Source: Bacillota bacterium
Lineage (GTDB): Bacteria; Bacillota; Clostridia; Christensenellales; SZUA-584
DNA length: 64,000 nucleotides
Direction: 5' to 3'
NCBI GenBank assembly: GCA_023410595.1
Contig: JAEYPO010000030.1
Span: 133,198-197,197, forward strand
The translations under genes were made by a program, and so were the position numbers. The notes under the pieces were generated by a model that had not been told where the DNA came from, searched no databases, and saw nothing but the letters and a program-made list of their open reading frames with translations. How positions within the stretch are numbered: position 1 is the first letter of the stretch; each line of letters starts with the position of its first letter. Below are positions 44,676 to 53,947 of this stretch, in pieces.

Positions 44676-44700
44676 CCAAATTGTTTTTTTATACAACTCG
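44676..44700. promoter_or_regulatory. ModE-like site before the MocA-ModE gene
   Basis: A T-run followed by ATACAACTCG, with a looser left arm CCAAATTG, lies 27-51 bases before the gene start. It shares ACAACTCG and the T-run with the site before modA at 40191-40213. Confidence 0.45.
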
Positions 44701-44931
44701 CTCTCCAAAAAAAGAAAGTCCCTTGGATATAAAGTAAAACCGATATTACTTTTTTTAGTTTATACTACGCACATTACAATGTCAAACCGATATCGCGCCA
44801 TTATCCGCGGAAAACAGGCGCATAATTGGGATCATGGTTCGATTATTCATCAAATATCCAGCTGTCATACTTTACTTATAGTACTATTTTATGTATACTG
44901 TATCTGTCGTAATATTAAAAGGAGGTGCAGC

Positions 44932-45972
44932 ATGAATATATGTAAAAAGCCCGTAATACTGCTTTTGCTGTTTTGCTCTTTCTTCCTTGTGTCTTGTAAT
45001 AATTATACTGAGCGTGATTCGAGCATAAGTGCCTTTTCATATACCCAAACGCAGACCCCATCCACACCCGGGCCAAGCGCTGTTGCAGGCAGCGGCCTTT
45101 TCAGTTTTACAGATGTAAAAGCAATTCCGGGTGTAAATAAGCAATCAATAGAAGGAGCGAACTATTATAACAGGGGAAACATGGTCTCGGACGGCTCAAG
45201 GTTATATTTCATAATGCCGGATTTCGGACAAACTATAATGTCCTGTGATATGCGTGGTCAGGATCCCCGGCTGCTGGCGGACGGCAGCAATATAGGTTCG
45301 CCTGAAGCACCCTTTACGGGAGGATTTATTATTAATTTAAATATTCTCGATGATGTATTGTATTTCATCGTCTGCGATGTGGGCTTATTACGGATTCCCG
45401 TATACGGCGGTAAAGCGGAAAAAATAATTGAAGGAAACATACAGGAATATATTATAACGGATACAACGATCTACTTTTCCGACTGTGATAAAGAGGACGG
45501 ATATACGCTTAACAGCTATAAATTTGACACCAAAGAAACGACGAATATAGACCGGCTGTCGTTAGGGATCGAGCCGCTGAAGCTTGGAGGTTATATTGTC
45601 GGTTTTTTTAACGGCGTTTTGGTTTATACGCAAAGAGACGAAGATTACAGGCGAAGTTATTTTTCCTGTTATTCCGACGGACAAATAAGTGCCGTACCTT
45701 ACAACGAAGGACAGGAAATAGAGACAGCGGCGGCAAAAGCAAACATCCGCCCGTTGGATGAGGAAAGCAGTGAAGTCAACCATGTGGACGGCAAGTCCGT
45801 GGACATCAAATATACCGGCTCCGGCCCTAATCTGCTTTATTTATCGGATAATGGCTCCAAGCAGCCGATTGCGGAAGTAAACGGGGACCACGTTTTCATA
45901 TATAACAGCGATATTTATGTATTGGATGAAAAAAGCAACATCGAGCGTATAGTCTTTAATAATATAGGCTAA
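44932..45972 (+). CDS. Lipoprotein with DUF5050-like repeats
   Basis: 346 residues. An AAAGGAGGTG site sits five bases before the ATG at 44932; a much longer open frame upstream has no start support. The lipobox is FLVSC, so it is a membrane-anchored outer lipoprotein. Repeating blocks such as DGSRLYFIMPDFGQTIMSCD and DVLYFIVCDVGLLRIPVYGG fit a DUF5050-type beta-propeller. These are unassigned extracellular proteins. It diverges from the molybdenum genes and converges with the exporter at 46080. Confidence 0.85.
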   Translation: MNICKKPVILLLLFCSFFLVSCNNYTERDSSISAFSYTQTQTPSTPGPSAVAGSGLFSFTDVKAIPGVNKQSIEGANYYNRGNMVSDGSRLYFIMPDFGQTIMSCDMRGQDPRLLADGSNIGSPEAPFTGGFIINLNILDDVLYFIVCDVGLLRIPVYGGKAEKIIEGNIQEYIITDTTIYFSDCDKEDGYTLNSYKFDTKETTNIDRLSLGIEPLKLGGYIVGFFNGVLVYTQRDEDYRRSYFSCYSDGQISAVPYNEGQEIETAAAKANIRPLDEESSEVNHVDGKSVDIKYTGSGPNLLYLSDNGSKQPIAEVNGDHVFIYNSDIYVLDEKSNIERIVFNNIG

Positions 45973-46079
45973 TGCCTTTTAATAAACAAACTGTTTTATC
46001 GGCCCATAAGCCGCTTTGAACCAAAAGGTTTGCCTATACCCTCTTGCCTGAAACTATGGCGCAAGTTGGCCGGGTAGAC

Positions 46080-46973
46080 TTATACGTCCGGGCAGGGTAC
46101 GCACCCGTACTTCTTATCTGTCCACAGGTTCTGAGCTAGGCCCGCCGTGATGCAGAGGCCTCCTATAAGGTTATTAACAGAAAACGAACCGGCCAGCACG
46201 ACGTCGACCGCAATACCCGCGAACACCTGCCCCGCGAAAAGCAGCAGCGTCATATAAAACGACGATATCCTGCAAACGGCCGCGTTGAGCGCTGCAACTA
46301 CGCAGACGCCTATAATACCGCCCGTATATATCCACACGTCGGGCGACAGCGAAAACTTTTGCATCATAGGCTCGGGCATTCCCGCGACGAGCAATGCGAC
46401 GGCCGATACGGCAAGGCCGACAACGTAGTTGAACAGTGTGCTTACAAGTACGCTCGTACGCTGCGCAAGCAGCGCGTTTACCGTTCGCGACACGACGGTG
46501 GAAACGCCCATGAGCAGCGATACGGCTATGGGTATTAGCGCCTGCGCCTCCGAGCCATACAGCATTGCCGCGATGCCGAGCACGACGAAAGCAATGCCTA
46601 TAAGCTTCATTTTACGGAACTCATGCTTTGGCATGCCGCACAGCCCCCAGCGGTCATACACGAGCGAAGTCAGGCTCTGCCCCAGCAGGCTGAGCGCTAT
46701 TATGGCGGATACGCTTATGCTGCCGAACGCAATATTACTGAACACCACCGTCGTAACGCCGATTGCTCCGCCAGTATACAGGTAAAGAGGCTGCCTTTTT
46801 AGGGGGAATATCCGCTCCCGCCTTATTGCCAGCAGTAAAAGCACAAACAGCAGCCCCACGATGTGTATTACCACCGTTGAGGAATATACGCCGCTGTATG
46901 ACGAAAGCTCGCCGTTTACGGCTACCATTATAGCGACGAGTATACCCGCCAGCACCGATAAAATATGATACAT
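46080..46973 (-). CDS. YdcZ/DUF606-type membrane transporter
   Basis: 297 residues from an ATG at 46973 with CAGGGAG upstream. Ten membrane helices in two homologous halves (each like a DUF606/YdcZ unit, GGAIGVTTVVFSN in the first half and GGIIGVCVVAALNAAVC in the second), so it is a fused duplicate. The DMT superfamily exports small metabolites; no substrate is known here. It is divergent from a Crp-family gene, with a dyad between them. Confidence 0.85.
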   Translation of the reverse strand: MYHILSVLAGILVAIMVAVNGELSSYSGVYSSTVVIHIVGLLFVLLLLAIRRERIFPLKRQPLYLYTGGAIGVTTVVFSNIAFGSISVSAIIALSLLGQSLTSLVYDRWGLCGMPKHEFRKMKLIGIAFVVLGIAAMLYGSEAQALIPIAVSLLMGVSTVVSRTVNALLAQRTSVLVSTLFNYVVGLAVSAVALLVAGMPEPMMQKFSLSPDVWIYTGGIIGVCVVAALNAAVCRISSFYMTLLLFAGQVFAGIAVDVVLAGSFSVNNLIGGLCITAGLAQNLWTDKKYGCVPCPDV

Positions 46974-47008
46974 TGCGTCCGCTCCCTGAGTTATATTAGC
47001 ACGGCGAC

Positions 47009-47037
47009 TTGACGCGGGATATGCCATATGTCATATT
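47009..47037. promoter_or_regulatory. Divergent promoter with operator dyad
   Basis: ATATGCCATATGTCATAT (47019-47036) matches its inverse complement at 16 of 18 positions. On the plus strand it fills the spacer and -10 of a possible promoter (TTGACG 47009-47014, 17 bases, CATATT 47032-47037). It is the likely binding site for the Crp-family regulator starting at 47058. Confidence 0.5.
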
Positions 47038-47057
47038 GTAAAAGAAAGGTTGCGTTT

Positions 47058-47720
47058 ATGGTTAAAGAACAGCTAAAGCCGGAGCATATTACTATATTAG
47101 CCGGGTACGGGCTTGAGAATATCGACGTCTCCGACATTTATGTATTCCGGTACAGAAGTGACGAATTTATATTGCGGCAGGGATACCCGTGCCCTTATTT
47201 GCTGCTTGTACTCGAAGGAAAGATGAAGGTCCTCAATACCGTACCAAGCGGCAGGACGCTATTGTTTTGTTACCAGACGTCGAGCGGCATCATCGGAGAA
47301 GTCGAATTCTCGGCGGACAGCGACTCGGCCGCGTCCAGCGTTCAGGCCGTAACCTGCGTTACGTGCATAGGCATACCGCGCGCGCGATACAGAGACGAAC
47401 TCAAAAGCAACGCAACGTTTTTAAGAGCCGTCAACACCGCGCTGGCGCAAAAGCTCTACCGTTCCAGCAAAAACAACGCGGCGACTATACTCCACCCGCT
47501 TGGCGAGCGGCTGTGCGCGTATATCGCGATGACGAATACGGGCGGCTGCTTCAGGGAAAAGCTCACCGACACGGCGGAAATACTCGGGACGAGCTACAGG
47601 CATCTGCTAAGGACTTTAGGCGACCTTTGCCTTAAGGGTGTGCTGGAAAAGGCGCCGCAGGGCTATCTTATCAGAGATGAAGCTGAGTTAAGGCATATAG
47701 GCGGAGGCTGTTATAAATAA
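47058..47720 (+). CDS. Crp/Fnr family regulator (YeiL-like)
   Basis: 220 residues from the ATG at 47058. The cyclic-nucleotide-binding fold spans about 20-130 (EFILRQGYPCPYLLLVLEGKMK). A winged helix follows, with LTDTAEILGTSYRHLLRTLG as recognition region. It does not carry the Cys set of FNR, so an iron-sulfur cluster is unlikely. YeiL-type regulators beside DMT exporters are common in clostridia. It probably controls the exporter at 46080-46973. Confidence 0.9.
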   Translation: MVKEQLKPEHITILAGYGLENIDVSDIYVFRYRSDEFILRQGYPCPYLLLVLEGKMKVLNTVPSGRTLLFCYQTSSGIIGEVEFSADSDSAASSVQAVTCVTCIGIPRARYRDELKSNATFLRAVNTALAQKLYRSSKNNAATILHPLGERLCAYIAMTNTGGCFREKLTDTAEILGTSYRHLLRTLGDLCLKGVLEKAPQGYLIRDEAELRHIGGGCYK

Positions 47721-47725
47721 TGCAC

Positions 47726-48541
47726 TCAGCCAAGAGCAATATCCAGCACCATCATTATGGCAAACCCCGCAAGGCAGCCTATCGTGGATATGTCGGTGTT
47801 TGAGCCTTCCTGCTGCGCCTCGGGTATGAGCTCTTCCACCACTACGTATATCATGGCGCCCGCCGCAAAAGAAAGCGCGTATGGCAGTATCGTCTGCATT
47901 GTAAGCACGGCAAGCGCGCCAACTACACCCGCCAGCGGCTCAACAAGCCCTGAAGCCTGGCCGTATAAAAACGCTTTTGAACGGGAAAACCCTTCTCTTC
48001 TCAGCGGTATTGATACCGCCGCGCCTTCGGGAAAATTCTGCAGCCCTATGCCTACGGCAAGCACCAGCGCACCCGCAACGGAAGCAGATGACAGGCCGTA
48101 CGCCGCCGCACCGAACGCCACGCCTACCGCCAGTCCTTCCGGTATGTTATGAAGCGTGATAGCGAGCACCAGCAGTACGCTGCGCTGCCATCCGGTCTTG
48201 ATGCCTTCAGCTTTGCTTCTGTTAAGCCCCAAATGGAGATGGGGCAGAATCTTGTCTACCAAAAACAGGAACCCGCCGCCGGCCAAAAAGCCAATGACCG
48301 CGACAAGCCACGGAGGCGTCGGTCCCCCCTCCGCCATTTCTATCGCGGGAGCAAGCAGCGACCAGAAGCTTGCCGCTATCATTACGCCGGAAGCAAACCC
48401 CAGCATGCCGTTCAATACTTTCTTATTTATTGTTTTAAAGAAAAAGACGAGCGACGCTCCGAGCGCCGTGACTCCCCACGTAAAAAGAGTGGCAAACAAT
48501 GCCTGTACCACGGGATCAATTCCCTTAAGCCATACTATCAT
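47726..48541 (-). CDS. ZIP family metal transporter
   Basis: 271 residues with eight membrane segments. The metal-binding pairs are in LHNIPEGLAVG (helix 4) and LQNFPEGAAVS (helix 5), as in GufA-type ZIP proteins that move zinc or related metals into the cytoplasm. A His-rich loop (KILPHLHLGL) lies between helices 3 and 4. It converges with the Crp-family gene, five bases apart. No metal-regulator site is obvious. Confidence 0.95.
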   Translation of the reverse strand: MIVWLKGIDPVVQALFATLFTWGVTALGASLVFFFKTINKKVLNGMLGFASGVMIAASFWSLLAPAIEMAEGGPTPPWLVAVIGFLAGGGFLFLVDKILPHLHLGLNRSKAEGIKTGWQRSVLLVLAITLHNIPEGLAVGVAFGAAAYGLSSASVAGALVLAVGIGLQNFPEGAAVSIPLRREGFSRSKAFLYGQASGLVEPLAGVVGALAVLTMQTILPYALSFAAGAMIYVVVEELIPEAQQEGSNTDISTIGCLAGFAIMMVLDIALG

Positions 48542-48692
48542 ACAGCATACTTCCTTTGCTTGACTTATAGGCTTTAAATCCTGTTAGCTCAGGCAAAGAA
48601 ATATCATATCGGCGGCGTTTTGTCAACCTTCGTATAAAGCATACGGCATATATGTATACTATACCGTCTCCGCCGAGCCGTTTATAAGTTCG

Positions 48693-49331
48693 CTACTCCC
48701 CGTCCTTATATATCCCTCTTTTGATTATATCGAGATAACCCATTATGTCTTTTCTTATTTCTCCTATATAATTCAGCACCTCGTCAGGCGTCATCGTCTT
48801 GTAAAAGCCGATGTTGCGCTTATAATACCCGTCGAGGAAATCAACTATAAGATTGACCGCGGTTTCCGGCGTCACGCCGGAGCGCAGCTTTTCTTTATCC
48901 ATAGTCGATACAAACGCCTTGCGCTGGTCGGAGAGTATCGCCCCGTAATGCTCCATAAGTTCATCCTTTATCTCGGAGGGCAGGTTCAAATACACGTCGT
49001 AGAGTATGTGGTACATCTCCGGCTCTTCTATTCCGATACGCGTCTTTATCATCGCGTACTGCCCTATACGCTCGAAGAAATCGCCCGAAAGCGCGGCAGC
49101 GTATTCATTCATCTTTCCCATAAGGTGTTTTATCGTATGGTCGAGCACAAAGAGAAACAGCCCTTTCTTGTTACCGAAGTAATGAAAGAGCAGTCCCTTT
49201 GATATGCCCGCCGCCTTAACTATGCGGTTTGTGGAAGCGCCAATATACCCATGCTCCGCAAACTCGCCAAGGCTCGCGCTCAATATGCTGCGCCGCTTGT
49301 CCTCAGGCAGCGCTTCAAGTCGGTCAATCAT
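48693..49331 (-). CDS. TetR family regulator of the ABC operon
   Basis: 212 residues. The helix-turn-helix is in GYIGASTNRIVKAAGISKGLLFHYFGNKKGL. The ligand domain begins near 75. It is the third gene of an ATPase-permease-TetR operon (four bases after the permease) and probably binds the two near-palindromic sites in that operon's promoter (51028-51079), giving negative feedback. Confidence 0.93.
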   Translation of the reverse strand: MIDRLEALPEDKRRSILSASLGEFAEHGYIGASTNRIVKAAGISKGLLFHYFGNKKGLFLFVLDHTIKHLMGKMNEYAAALSGDFFERIGQYAMIKTRIGIEEPEMYHILYDVYLNLPSEIKDELMEHYGAILSDQRKAFVSTMDKEKLRSGVTPETAVNLIVDFLDGYYKRNIGFYKTMTPDEVLNYIGEIRKDIMGYLDIIKRGIYKDGE

Positions 49332-49335
49332 GTGT

Positions 49336-50133
49336 TCAGCACTTTAAATCCCTTCTGTTGTATATCATAAGCGTAGCCGCCGCGCACACGGCAGCAACGC
49401 CCAGCGGCAGCGCGATGTACATCCAATCTATTGCGGCGTCCGCTATTATGGAACGCGCGTCAAAGTACTGGAACGGCGTAACACATTTAAGCCACTCAAT
49501 GTCGCTGTTCATGTTGGCGAACATGCTGATTACGTAAAGCACAAGCACGACGCCTATCGAGGCTGACGTTACTGCCCTCGCCTTTATTACGAACATAGAG
49601 ACGAGCATACCCGCTCCCAGCATCATAAGCTGTCCTAAAGCCATAGCCGCGCCGAGCAGTATAACAACGCCGTAATCAAGGCCCGTTTTATTGACAGCCG
49701 AAAGTATCGCTATGACGGCGGCGGTGTTAACCACAAAGAACGCTGCTATGCACGCAATCCCGGCCAGCAGCTTCGTACCCGCGATATAGCTGCGCGACAG
49801 CGGCTTTGCGTACAGGAAGCTTATAGTGCCCGAATCCTCCTCCTTCGAGAGCAGCCCTGAGCCAAGCAGCATGAACTGTATCATCGTCGCCAGCAGCACG
49901 TACTGGAATATATACGCGTAATAGTCCATCGTCCGGGTGAAGTCGAGAGAATCGAACCCGAACATCTGTATTATCTGCGGCGAAAAGTTCGACAGCATAT
50001 CGTTAAGCATCTTGCCCTGTTCCGCGAACGACGGGTACATGGCCATGAACATCGCCGTCAGCGCCACAATGCACGCCGTCCATATTATAAACGATTTTGT
50101 GTTTCCTTTCATCTCTCTTATAAATAGCGTCAT
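49336..50133 (-). CDS. ABC-2 type permease
   Basis: 265 residues from the ATG at 50133 (MTLFIREMKGNTKSFIIW), which follows the ATPase stop by one base. Six membrane segments; the second (TMIQFMLLGSGLLSKEEDSG) carries the typical coupling region. A longer start inside the ATPase gene lacks support. With the ATPase it makes an exporter, perhaps for a drug or lipid, consistent with TetR control. Confidence 0.92.
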   Translation of the reverse strand: MTLFIREMKGNTKSFIIWTACIVALTAMFMAMYPSFAEQGKMLNDMLSNFSPQIIQMFGFDSLDFTRTMDYYAYIFQYVLLATMIQFMLLGSGLLSKEEDSGTISFLYAKPLSRSYIAGTKLLAGIACIAAFFVVNTAAVIAILSAVNKTGLDYGVVILLGAAMALGQLMMLGAGMLVSMFVIKARAVTSASIGVVLVLYVISMFANMNSDIEWLKCVTPFQYFDARSIIADAAIDWMYIALPLGVAAVCAAATLMIYNRRDLKC

Positions 50134-50134
50134 G

Positions 50135-51007
50135 TCATTTTCCCCCTTCCTGGTAATACGCCATGAATATATCCTCGAGCGGCGGGTCCTCAATATGTAT
50201 GTTGCCGAGGCGGTACTTCGCAAGCTCGGAAATGAGCTTATCAGCAGGGCCTTTGTATAGGAACTCAACCGTGCCTCCCAGCCTCTTTATCTGCTCCGCG
50301 CCGGGTATGTTTATATCGCCCTCCGTCGCCGCCCTGACGCGCTTGTATTGCGCAGCCGTAAGCTCCTCCATCGTCTGCGTGCTTATAAGCGAGCCGCCGC
50401 GTATTATGCCCACGCGGTCGCAAACGCGCTGCACTTCGCTCAGTATATGCGACGAGAAGAATATAGTAGCGCCTTCGTCCTTTGCTTCCTTAACAAGCCC
50501 GTAGAACACATGCTGCATTAGCGGGTCGAGCCCCGATGTAGGTTCGTCCATAATAAGCAGCTTTGGTTTATGCAGCATTGCCTGGGCAATAGCCACCTTC
50601 TTCTTGTTGCCTGTAGAAAGCTCGGCTATCTTTCTTGACACGTCGAGCTCGAGCACGTCGCACAGCTTTTTCGTATGCTCCTTAAAGCCTCCCCCGTAAT
50701 ATCTCGCCGAATAATCGAGCAGTTCCGATACCCTCATGCCGTCGTAATAATTGACATCCGCCGGTATATACCCTACGTCCTTCTTTATCTGCGCGGCCGA
50801 CGATATGCAATCGAGCCCGAATATGCGGCACGAGCCCTTCGTCGGCCTTATAAAGTCGAGCAGCAGCTTTATCGTCGTGGATTTCCCCGCGCCGTTCGGC
50901 CCGATAAACCCAAATATCTCGCCCTTTTTGACGCTTAAGTCAAGGTCTATGACGCCGCGGTTCTTTCCGTAGTATTTCGTCAGCTTTTGTGATGAGATGA
51001 CGTTCAT
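50135..51007 (-). CDS. ABC transporter ATPase (CcmA/BcrA-like)
   Basis: 290 residues from the ATG at 51007 (MNVISSQKLTKYYG). Walker A GPNGAGKS, Walker B LLIMDEPTSGLDP and the switch region FFSSHILSEVQ are intact; the signature is LSTGNKKK, as in other BcrA-type exporters. The C-terminal 80 residues are the usual extension. First gene of the TetR-controlled operon. Confidence 0.94.
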   Translation of the reverse strand: MNVISSQKLTKYYGKNRGVIDLDLSVKKGEIFGFIGPNGAGKSTTIKLLLDFIRPTKGSCRIFGLDCISSAAQIKKDVGYIPADVNYYDGMRVSELLDYSARYYGGGFKEHTKKLCDVLELDVSRKIAELSTGNKKKVAIAQAMLHKPKLLIMDEPTSGLDPLMQHVFYGLVKEAKDEGATIFFSSHILSEVQRVCDRVGIIRGGSLISTQTMEELTAAQYKRVRAATEGDINIPGAEQIKRLGGTVEFLYKGPADKLISELAKYRLGNIHIEDPPLEDIFMAYYQEGGK

Positions 51008-51027
51008 ATATATTAGCTCCTTTCTTC

Positions 51028-51079
51028 TTGACCACCCGGTCAACAAATGTATTGTACTGCGTTTTGACCATGCGGTCAA
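51028..51079 (-). promoter_or_regulatory. Promoter with two TetR operators
   Basis: On the minus strand the -35 is TTGACC (51079-51074), the spacer is 17 bases and the -10 is TACAAT (51056-51051). One near-palindrome (TTGACCGCATGGTCAA, 51064-51079) covers the -35 and part of the spacer; another (TTGACCGGGTGGTCAA, 51028-51043) lies just downstream of the -10. A repressor bound at both would block polymerase. Confidence 0.85.
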
Positions 51080-51233
51080 TATGTTTTTTGAAAAATTGAT
51101 GCGCATTATCCGGCAATATAAAGACATACGATAATGCTATTTCAGCTTTTATACCCGCGCCTTTAATTCTTTCATGCATATCGTGAGCCGTTCTTACAGA
51201 AACTACAAATATTAACTATGTATGAGGTTTTTT

Positions 51234-52742
51234 ATGAACAACCAAAATACGACGGATATCGATGATAAGGACAAGCTGCTTGCGGGCGATTTTACTTCTG
51301 AAAATATTAAAAAGATATTCGCGGAAAGCACGGACATAGAGCACAGGGATATATTTATAAAAAACCGAGAAGAGCTTAAGGTAACGCTGTTCTATGTGGA
51401 CGGCATGGCTGATCAGAAAACGATAAGCGACAATATCGTTTTCCCGCTCGCGCGCAGCCGCTGGTTTGATCACTGCTTAACGCAGCAGCAGGCTTACGAC
51501 TTATCCATAAACGGCGGCGTCGAAGCCTCGTCGATAAAAATTGTAAAAAGTTTGAAGGAAGCCATAGAGCTGATGCTCGTCGGTATGACGATACTCGTGT
51601 TCGACAAGATAAAAAACGGATTTGTCGTAAATACGATAGGCTTTATAGACAAGCGAAGCATAACGACCGCGACAGAAGAGAATACGTACCGCAGCGGCAA
51701 AGACAGCTTTGTGGAAACGCTGCGCACCAACACCGCGACGCTGCGCAAGAAGATAAAGAGCCACAACTTTGTAATTGAAGAAGACACCGTAGGCAAGCAG
51801 AGCAGTTCGCGCTACGTTATAGCATATATGCACAACATATGCAACGACGAATTTGTCAAGGCGCTTAAGCAGCGTATAGCCGAAATAGACCAGGACAAGG
51901 TAATGACGATACAGGACATATACACAAACGTCGTAAAAGAAAAGTATGTGCCTTTCCCCACCGCGATAATAACCGAGAAGCCCGACGTATGCTGTATGAG
52001 CATTATGGAGGGCAAGATAGCCGTCATCGTGGAAGAACTGCCGTACGCGCTGCTGCTGCCCGCCGTGTTCGGCGACTTTTTTCAGGCGACTGCCGACTAC
52101 GGCGAAAACTTCATCGTCGCTTCATTTTTCAGGATTATACGCTATGTATGCTTTCTCATAGGTCTAACGCTGCCCGGCTTTTTTGTCGCAGTAACGATGT
52201 TCCATCCGGGTATGATACCCTACAGCCTCGCCATCAAGATAGCCGCGTCGCGCACCGGCGTACCGTTCAGCATGATAATAGAGGTGCTAATCATGTCGTT
52301 CGCTTTCTATGTGCTCATTCAGGCGAGCATGCAGATAAGCCGAGCCATAGGCGCTACGATATCTATAGTCGGCGGCCTCGTGCTCGGCCAGGCGGCCATA
52401 ACGGCGGGCATAGTTTCCCCTGCCACGATAGTCGTAGTCGCAACGGCTTCCATCTGTTCAATGGCGGTGCCGAATAAGGAGGTCAACTCGGCGCTCTGGC
52501 TGTTCCAGCTTGTTTGCACTCTTTTCTCCGCCGTACTTGGGCTTATCGGCATGGTAATAACGCTGCTCATAATACTTTTCATGCTCGCAAAACTAAAGCC
52601 GTTAGGAGTACATTATCTTGCGCCTTATACCACGCTCCGTCCGCTTCAGCTTGACGATTCAATAGTGAAGTTTCCCGCGAGCTTAATAAAGCACAGGCCG
52701 TTATACTTAGCCCCCAAAAACAAACGGAGGGTTCGCCAGTGA
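51234..52742 (+). CDS. gerAA: Spore germination receptor subunit A
   Basis: 502 residues; I start at 51234 because GAGG lies six bases before this ATG, although an in-frame ATG is at 51222. The N-terminal hydrophilic domain (about 1-290) includes SRWFDHCLTQQQAYDL. Five membrane helices follow (about 290-470), with VATASICSMAVPNKEVN between the last two. This is the GerAA layout; the protein sits in the spore inner membrane with GerAB and GerAC. It overlaps the next gene by one base. Confidence 0.95.
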   Translation: MNNQNTTDIDDKDKLLAGDFTSENIKKIFAESTDIEHRDIFIKNREELKVTLFYVDGMADQKTISDNIVFPLARSRWFDHCLTQQQAYDLSINGGVEASSIKIVKSLKEAIELMLVGMTILVFDKIKNGFVVNTIGFIDKRSITTATEENTYRSGKDSFVETLRTNTATLRKKIKSHNFVIEEDTVGKQSSSRYVIAYMHNICNDEFVKALKQRIAEIDQDKVMTIQDIYTNVVKEKYVPFPTAIITEKPDVCCMSIMEGKIAVIVEELPYALLLPAVFGDFFQATADYGENFIVASFFRIIRYVCFLIGLTLPGFFVAVTMFHPGMIPYSLAIKIAASRTGVPFSMIIEVLIMSFAFYVLIQASMQISRAIGATISIVGGLVLGQAAITAGIVSPATIVVVATASICSMAVPNKEVNSALWLFQLVCTLFSAVLGLIGMVITLLIILFMLAKLKPLGVHYLAPYTTLRPLQLDDSIVKFPASLIKHRPLYLAPKNKRRVRQ

Positions 52743-53944
52743 TGATACGCAGGATACTTTTATTTATTATGGCCGCTGCCGCTGCTCTTGCCTCGGGGTG
52801 CACGTTTCCCGAGTCTTATCCGATAGAGGAAGAGCAGAACATACTTATCGCAGGTATCGACATAGAAGGAGACGATATAGTGCTTACCGTGGTTGTAGAC
52901 GCTGTCAGCCCGGGCGGCGAACCCGGAAAAGAGCAGATAGTATATAAGCTTTTTAAGACCACGGGAGCTACGGTATACGAGGCTGACGGCAAGCTTCACA
53001 TGTTAATGGAGAAACGCCCCTCCTGGTATCACACAAAATACGTGCTGCTGGGAGAAGACGCCGCAAGGTCGGGCGTGGACCGGCTGCTCAGCTTTTTCAG
53101 CGAAGACGACGAGACGAGGCTGCTCTACCGCCTTGCGGTAGTAAAAGATATGACGGCGAGCGAATATCTTGAGCAGGCCAACACGGGTAAAGATGATCTA
53201 GCCGGCTATCTTGATACGCTTTTTTCCGCCGTGCACCAGACCGGAAAATCGCGGGAGATACATCTTATCAACTACGCCATATATAATCAGATTCCGTGGA
53301 CAAGCATATATATGCCCGTGCTTCAGCTTGAAAAAAATCCTGTGCAGCCGAAAGGCTCAAAGGACGGCAGCGACAGCGAAAGCAGCAGCGGCGATTCGGG
53401 CAAGGAAAAACAACTGACGGCGCTCAACGGCTACGCTCTTTTCGACGGGGACAGACTGGCAGGATTTCTGGACGGCGAAATATCGCGCGGGCTAAATGTG
53501 CTCACAAATGATGTCCAGAGTTCGGGCATGTCTGTCAAGTACAAGGATGGCAGCGGCGTGGGGCTCGAGCTTATCAGCTGCGATTCAAAAATAGAGCCCT
53601 GCTTCGATCCGCTGTCCGTCAACATCAGCGTGAACGTAAAAACCAACCTCGTGGAATACAACAAAGCTAACCCCATAGAAGCGCAAGATATTGTTTACCT
53701 TGAAAACCAGCAGAGCCAGCTTATCTGCGGCGAAATAACAAGCGCGATAAAGTGCATGCAGCAGCTTGGGTCGGATCCCGCCCGCATCATGGATTCGTTT
53801 TATCATAAAGACCCCGTTAAATGGCAGACGATGCAAAGCGACTGGAAAAAGCTATTTTCAATGCTCAATGTCAGCATCAGTGTCAATTCCCAGATACAAA
53901 ACACATATGAGTTGAGCGAGCCAGTGGGCAGCGGAGGTGGCTGA
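52742..53944 (+). CDS. gerAC: Spore germination receptor lipoprotein, subunit C
   Basis: 400 residues from the ATG at 52742 (a GTG just before is possible). The lipobox is ALASGC. The body has the Ger(x)C domains, with LIAGIDIEGDD at the start and VNVKTNLVEYNKANPI in the C-terminal domain 3. A Ser/Gly/Asp-rich insert (about 203-223) is low complexity. It overlaps gerAA, so expression is coupled; sigma-G control would be expected, but I see no convincing promoter. Confidence 0.93.
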   Translation: MIRRILLFIMAAAAALASGCTFPESYPIEEEQNILIAGIDIEGDDIVLTVVVDAVSPGGEPGKEQIVYKLFKTTGATVYEADGKLHMLMEKRPSWYHTKYVLLGEDAARSGVDRLLSFFSEDDETRLLYRLAVVKDMTASEYLEQANTGKDDLAGYLDTLFSAVHQTGKSREIHLINYAIYNQIPWTSIYMPVLQLEKNPVQPKGSKDGSDSESSSGDSGKEKQLTALNGYALFDGDRLAGFLDGEISRGLNVLTNDVQSSGMSVKYKDGSGVGLELISCDSKIEPCFDPLSVNISVNVKTNLVEYNKANPIEAQDIVYLENQQSQLICGEITSAIKCMQQLGSDPARIMDSFYHKDPVKWQTMQSDWKKLFSMLNVSISVNSQIQNTYELSEPVGSGGG

Positions 53945-53947
53945 CGC

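Noticed and set aside
44251..44931. N-terminal extension of the lipoprotein at 44932
   Set aside because: The extension would overlap the MocA-ModE gene antisense; the ATG at 44932 has a strong AAAGGAGGTG site and starts the signal peptide.
44650..44931. Moco riboswitch before the molybdenum genes
   Set aside because: No conserved Moco-RNA core is recognisable here or before modA (40141-40241); the dyad fits a protein operator better.
46080..46973. Multidrug EmrE-type transporter
   Set aside because: The duplicated YdcZ/DUF606 pattern and length fit better; no EmrE-type Glu motif is seen.
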